Shown in pieces: positions 7,027-8,991 of a stretch of 8,991 nt of DNA. This DNA comes from Paracoccaceae bacterium (lineage in GTDB: Bacteria > Pseudomonadota > Alphaproteobacteria > Rhodobacterales > Rhodobacteraceae). The notes beneath the pieces were generated by a model. That model searched no databases, was not told the origin of the DNA, and saw nothing but the letters and a program-made list of their open reading frames with translations. Each line of letters starts with the position of its first letter. The first letter of the stretch is position 1. The position numbers and the translations under genes are program-made. The DNA lies in assembly GCA_020832725.1 (NCBI GenBank), contig JAFIEC010000398.1, positions 1-8,991 of the forward strand, written 5' to 3'.

Positions 7027-8991
7027 GTGCCATCGTTCACAACAACACTGGAAACCGCCATCCATGCCGCACTCGCCCATGCGAATGCCCGAAGGCATGA
7101 GCTTGCCACGCTGGAGCATCTGCTGCTGGCGCTTGTAGACGAGCCCGACGCCGCGCGCGTCATGAAGGCCTGCGGCGTCGATGTGGAGTCGCTGCGCAAG
7201 ACGCTGACAGACTTCATCGACGACGACCTTTCCACCCTCACCTCCGAGACCGACGGCTCTGCCGCCGCGCCCACCACCGCCTTTCAGCGGGTGATCCAGC
7301 GTGCGGCAATCCATGTGCAATCGTCGGGCCGCAACGAGGTGACGGGTGCCAACGTGCTGGTCGCCATCTTCGCCGAGCGCGAGAGCAACGCCGCCTATTT
7401 CCTCCAGGAGCAGGAGATGACCCGCTATGACGCGGTGAACTTCATCGCCCATGGCGTCGCCAAGGACCCCTCCTTCTCGGAGGCGCGACCGGTCAGCGGC
7501 GCCCCCGCCCCCGAGGAGGAAGCCGCCCAGACCCACGCAGCCGAGGGCGACGGCAAGGAAAGCGCGCTGTCAAAGTTCTGCGTGGACCTGAACGCCAAGT
7601 CCCGCAAGGGCGATGTCGATCCGCTGATCGGCCGCGACCATGAGGTGGAGCGCTGCATCCAGGTGCTGTGCCGTCGACGCAAGAACAACCCGCTGCTGGT
7701 CGGCGATCCCGGTGTCGGCAAGACCGCCATCGCCGAGGGGTTGGCCCACAAGATCGGCGGCGGCGAGACGCCTGCGGTGCTGGCCAAGTCCACAATCTTC
7801 TCGCTGGACATGGGCGCCTTGCTGGCAGGAACCCGCTATCGCGGCGATTTCGAGGAGAGGCTCAAGGCCGTGGTCAAGGAGCTGGAAGAACATCCCGATG
7901 CCATCCTGTTCATCGACGAGATCCACACCGTGATCGGCGCCGGTGCCACCAGTGGCGGGGCGATGGATGCCTCCAACCTGCTCAAGCCCGCGCTGCAGGG
8001 CGGCAAGCTGCGCTGCATGGGCTCCACCACCTACAAGGAGTTCCGCCAGCACTTCGAAAAGGATCGTGCCCTGTCGCGCCGTTTCCAGAAGATCGACGTG
8101 ACCGAGCCGACGGTTGAGGATTCGATCAAGATCCTCAAGGGCCTGAAGCCCTATTTCGAGGAACATCACGATGTGCGCTACACCTCCGAGGCGATCAAGT
8201 CGGCGGTGGAGCTTTCGGCCCGCTACATCCACGACCGCAAGCTGCCCGACAAGGCCATCGACGTGATCGACGAGGCGGGGGCCGCACAGCACCTGCTGGC
8301 CGCAGCCAAGCGGCGCAAGACCATCGGCGCCCGGGAGATCGAGGCGATCGTCGCCAAGATCGCGCGCATCCCTCCCAAGAACGTCTCCAAGGGCGATGCC
8401 GAGGTCCTCAAGAACCTCGAGACCGATCTCAAGCGCGTGGTCTTCGGACAGGATGCCGCCATCGAGGCACTGGCATCCGCGATCAAGCTGGCCCGCGCCG
8501 GGTTGCGGGAGCCGGAAAAGCCCATCGGCAACTACCTCTTCGCGGGGCCGACCGGGGTGGGCAAGACCGAGGTCGCCAAGCAGCTCTCCCAGACCCTGGG
8601 CGTGGAACTGCTGCGCTTCGACATGTCCGAATACATGGAGAAGCACGCCGTTTCCCGCCTGATCGGCGCGCCCCCGGGCTATGTCGGCTTTGATCAGGGC
8701 GGGCTGCTGACCGATGGTGTGGACCAGCATCCCCATTGCGTTCTCCTGCTCGACGAAATGGAGAAGGCGCATCCGGATGTCTACAACATCCTGCTGCAGG
8801 TCATGGACCACGGCAAGCTGACCGACCACAACGGCCGGCAGGTGGATTTCCGCAATGTCGTCCTGATCATGACCTCGAACGCGGGTGCTGCAGAGCAGGC
8901 GAAAGCCGCCATCGGTTTCGGGCGCGACCGGCGCGAGGGCGAGGATACGGCGGCCATCGAGCGCACCTTCACGCCGGAGTTCCGCAACCGT
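7027..8991 (+). CDS. clpA: ATP-dependent Clp protease ATP-binding subunit ClpA (3' end cut by window)
   Basis: This is the AAA+ unfoldase that feeds substrates to the ClpP peptidase, including N-degron proteins delivered by ClpS. The window holds 655 codons and ends in frame. The family is about 760-770 residues, so roughly the last 110 are missing. The Clp N-domain is at about 1-143, with LATLEHLLLALVDEP near the start and SSGRNEVTGANVLVAIF further on. An acidic/Ala-rich linker spans about 150-175. D1 has Walker A GDPGVGKT at 226-233, Walker B ending Asp297-Glu298, and arginines 351-352 in LSRRFQKID. D2 has Walker A GPTGVGKT at 507-514, Walker B Asp576-Glu577, the ClpP-docking IGF at 629-631, and FRNR at the cut end. 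The short D1-D2 spacing and the IGF loop point to ClpA, not ClpB. GTG 7027 follows a strong Shine-Dalgarno element and gives MPSFTTTLETAIHAAL. No clpS lies upstream. Confidence 0.98.
   Translation, partial: MPSFTTTLETAIHAALAHANARRHELATLEHLLLALVDEPDAARVMKACGVDVESLRKTLTDFIDDDLSTLTSETDGSAAAPTTAFQRVIQRAAIHVQSSGRNEVTGANVLVAIFAERESNAAYFLQEQEMTRYDAVNFIAHGVAKDPSFSEARPVSGAPAPEEEAAQTHAAEGDGKESALSKFCVDLNAKSRKGDVDPLIGRDHEVERCIQVLCRRRKNNPLLVGDPGVGKTAIAEGLAHKIGGGETPAVLAKSTIFSLDMGALLAGTRYRGDFEERLKAVVKELEEHPDAILFIDEIHTVIGAGATSGGAMDASNLLKPALQGGKLRCMGSTTYKEFRQHFEKDRALSRRFQKIDVTEPTVEDSIKILKGLKPYFEEHHDVRYTSEAIKSAVELSARYIHDRKLPDKAIDVIDEAGAAQHLLAAAKRRKTIGAREIEAIVAKIARIPPKNVSKGDAEVLKNLETDLKRVVFGQDAAIEALASAIKLARAGLREPEKPIGNYLFAGPTGVGKTEVAKQLSQTLGVELLRFDMSEYMEKHAVSRLIGAPPGYVGFDQGGLLTDGVDQHPHCVLLLDEMEKAHPDVYNILLQVMDHGKLTDHNGRQVDFRNVVLIMTSNAGAAEQAKAAIGFGRDRREGEDTAAIERTFTPEFRNR

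Noticed and set aside
6851..7138. 95-codon plus-strand frame starting just after gloB
   Set aside because: It has no Shine-Dalgarno element, overlaps the clpA N-domain by about 110 bases in another frame, and resembles nothing known. It is not ClpS.
7570..8829. 419-codon open frame on the minus strand opposite clpA
   Set aside because: It lies wholly inside clpA, whose AAA+ motifs are complete in the sense frame. The antisense product has no recognisable motif.

Overview
The window is about two-thirds G+C and looks like chromosomal DNA of an alphaproteobacterium, most likely of the Rhodobacteraceae/Paracoccaceae group. The evidence is the stand-alone F1 operon atpHAGDC, with no F0 genes beside it in the sequenced part, and close resemblance of the five F1 subunits and ClpA to the forms I know from Rhodobacter relatives. 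The assignment rests on remembered family sequences, not on a search.

Layout. Positions 11-4873 (minus strand) hold atpH-atpA-atpG-atpD-atpC, encoding the delta, alpha, gamma, beta and epsilon subunits of the F1 sector of ATP synthase. The genes are packed with gaps of 18-24 bp, and atpH and atpA overlap. Upstream, 4874-5152 is a 279-bp control region with a good sigma-70-like promoter, a GC-rich stem-loop and a possible 14-codon upstream ORF. Next on the minus strand is a divergent class I methyltransferase-like gene (5153-5926) of unknown substrate. A 160-bp divergent intergenic region rich in dyads (5927-6086) separates it from gloB, a hydroxyacylglutathione hydrolase (glyoxalase II), on the plus strand (6087-6845). 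After a 181-bp gap, clpA (7027 to the window end, 3'-truncated, GTG start) encodes the AAA+ unfoldase of the ClpAP protease.

How the genes work together. The five atp genes make one complex, the catalytic alpha3-beta3-gamma-delta-epsilon head. GloB completes glutathione-dependent methylglyoxal detoxification. ClpA unfolds substrates for ClpP. The methyltransferase-like gene is divergent from gloB and may share its control region, but no biochemical link can be read from the sequence.

This is mainly a housekeeping region, and I found no convincing undescribed system. The points most worth a second look are the altered SAM-binding motifs of the methyltransferase-like protein, the atp leader (stem-loop plus uORF abutting a GTG start), a Gly-to-Val change in a conserved position of AtpA, and the absence of clpS directly upstream of clpA.
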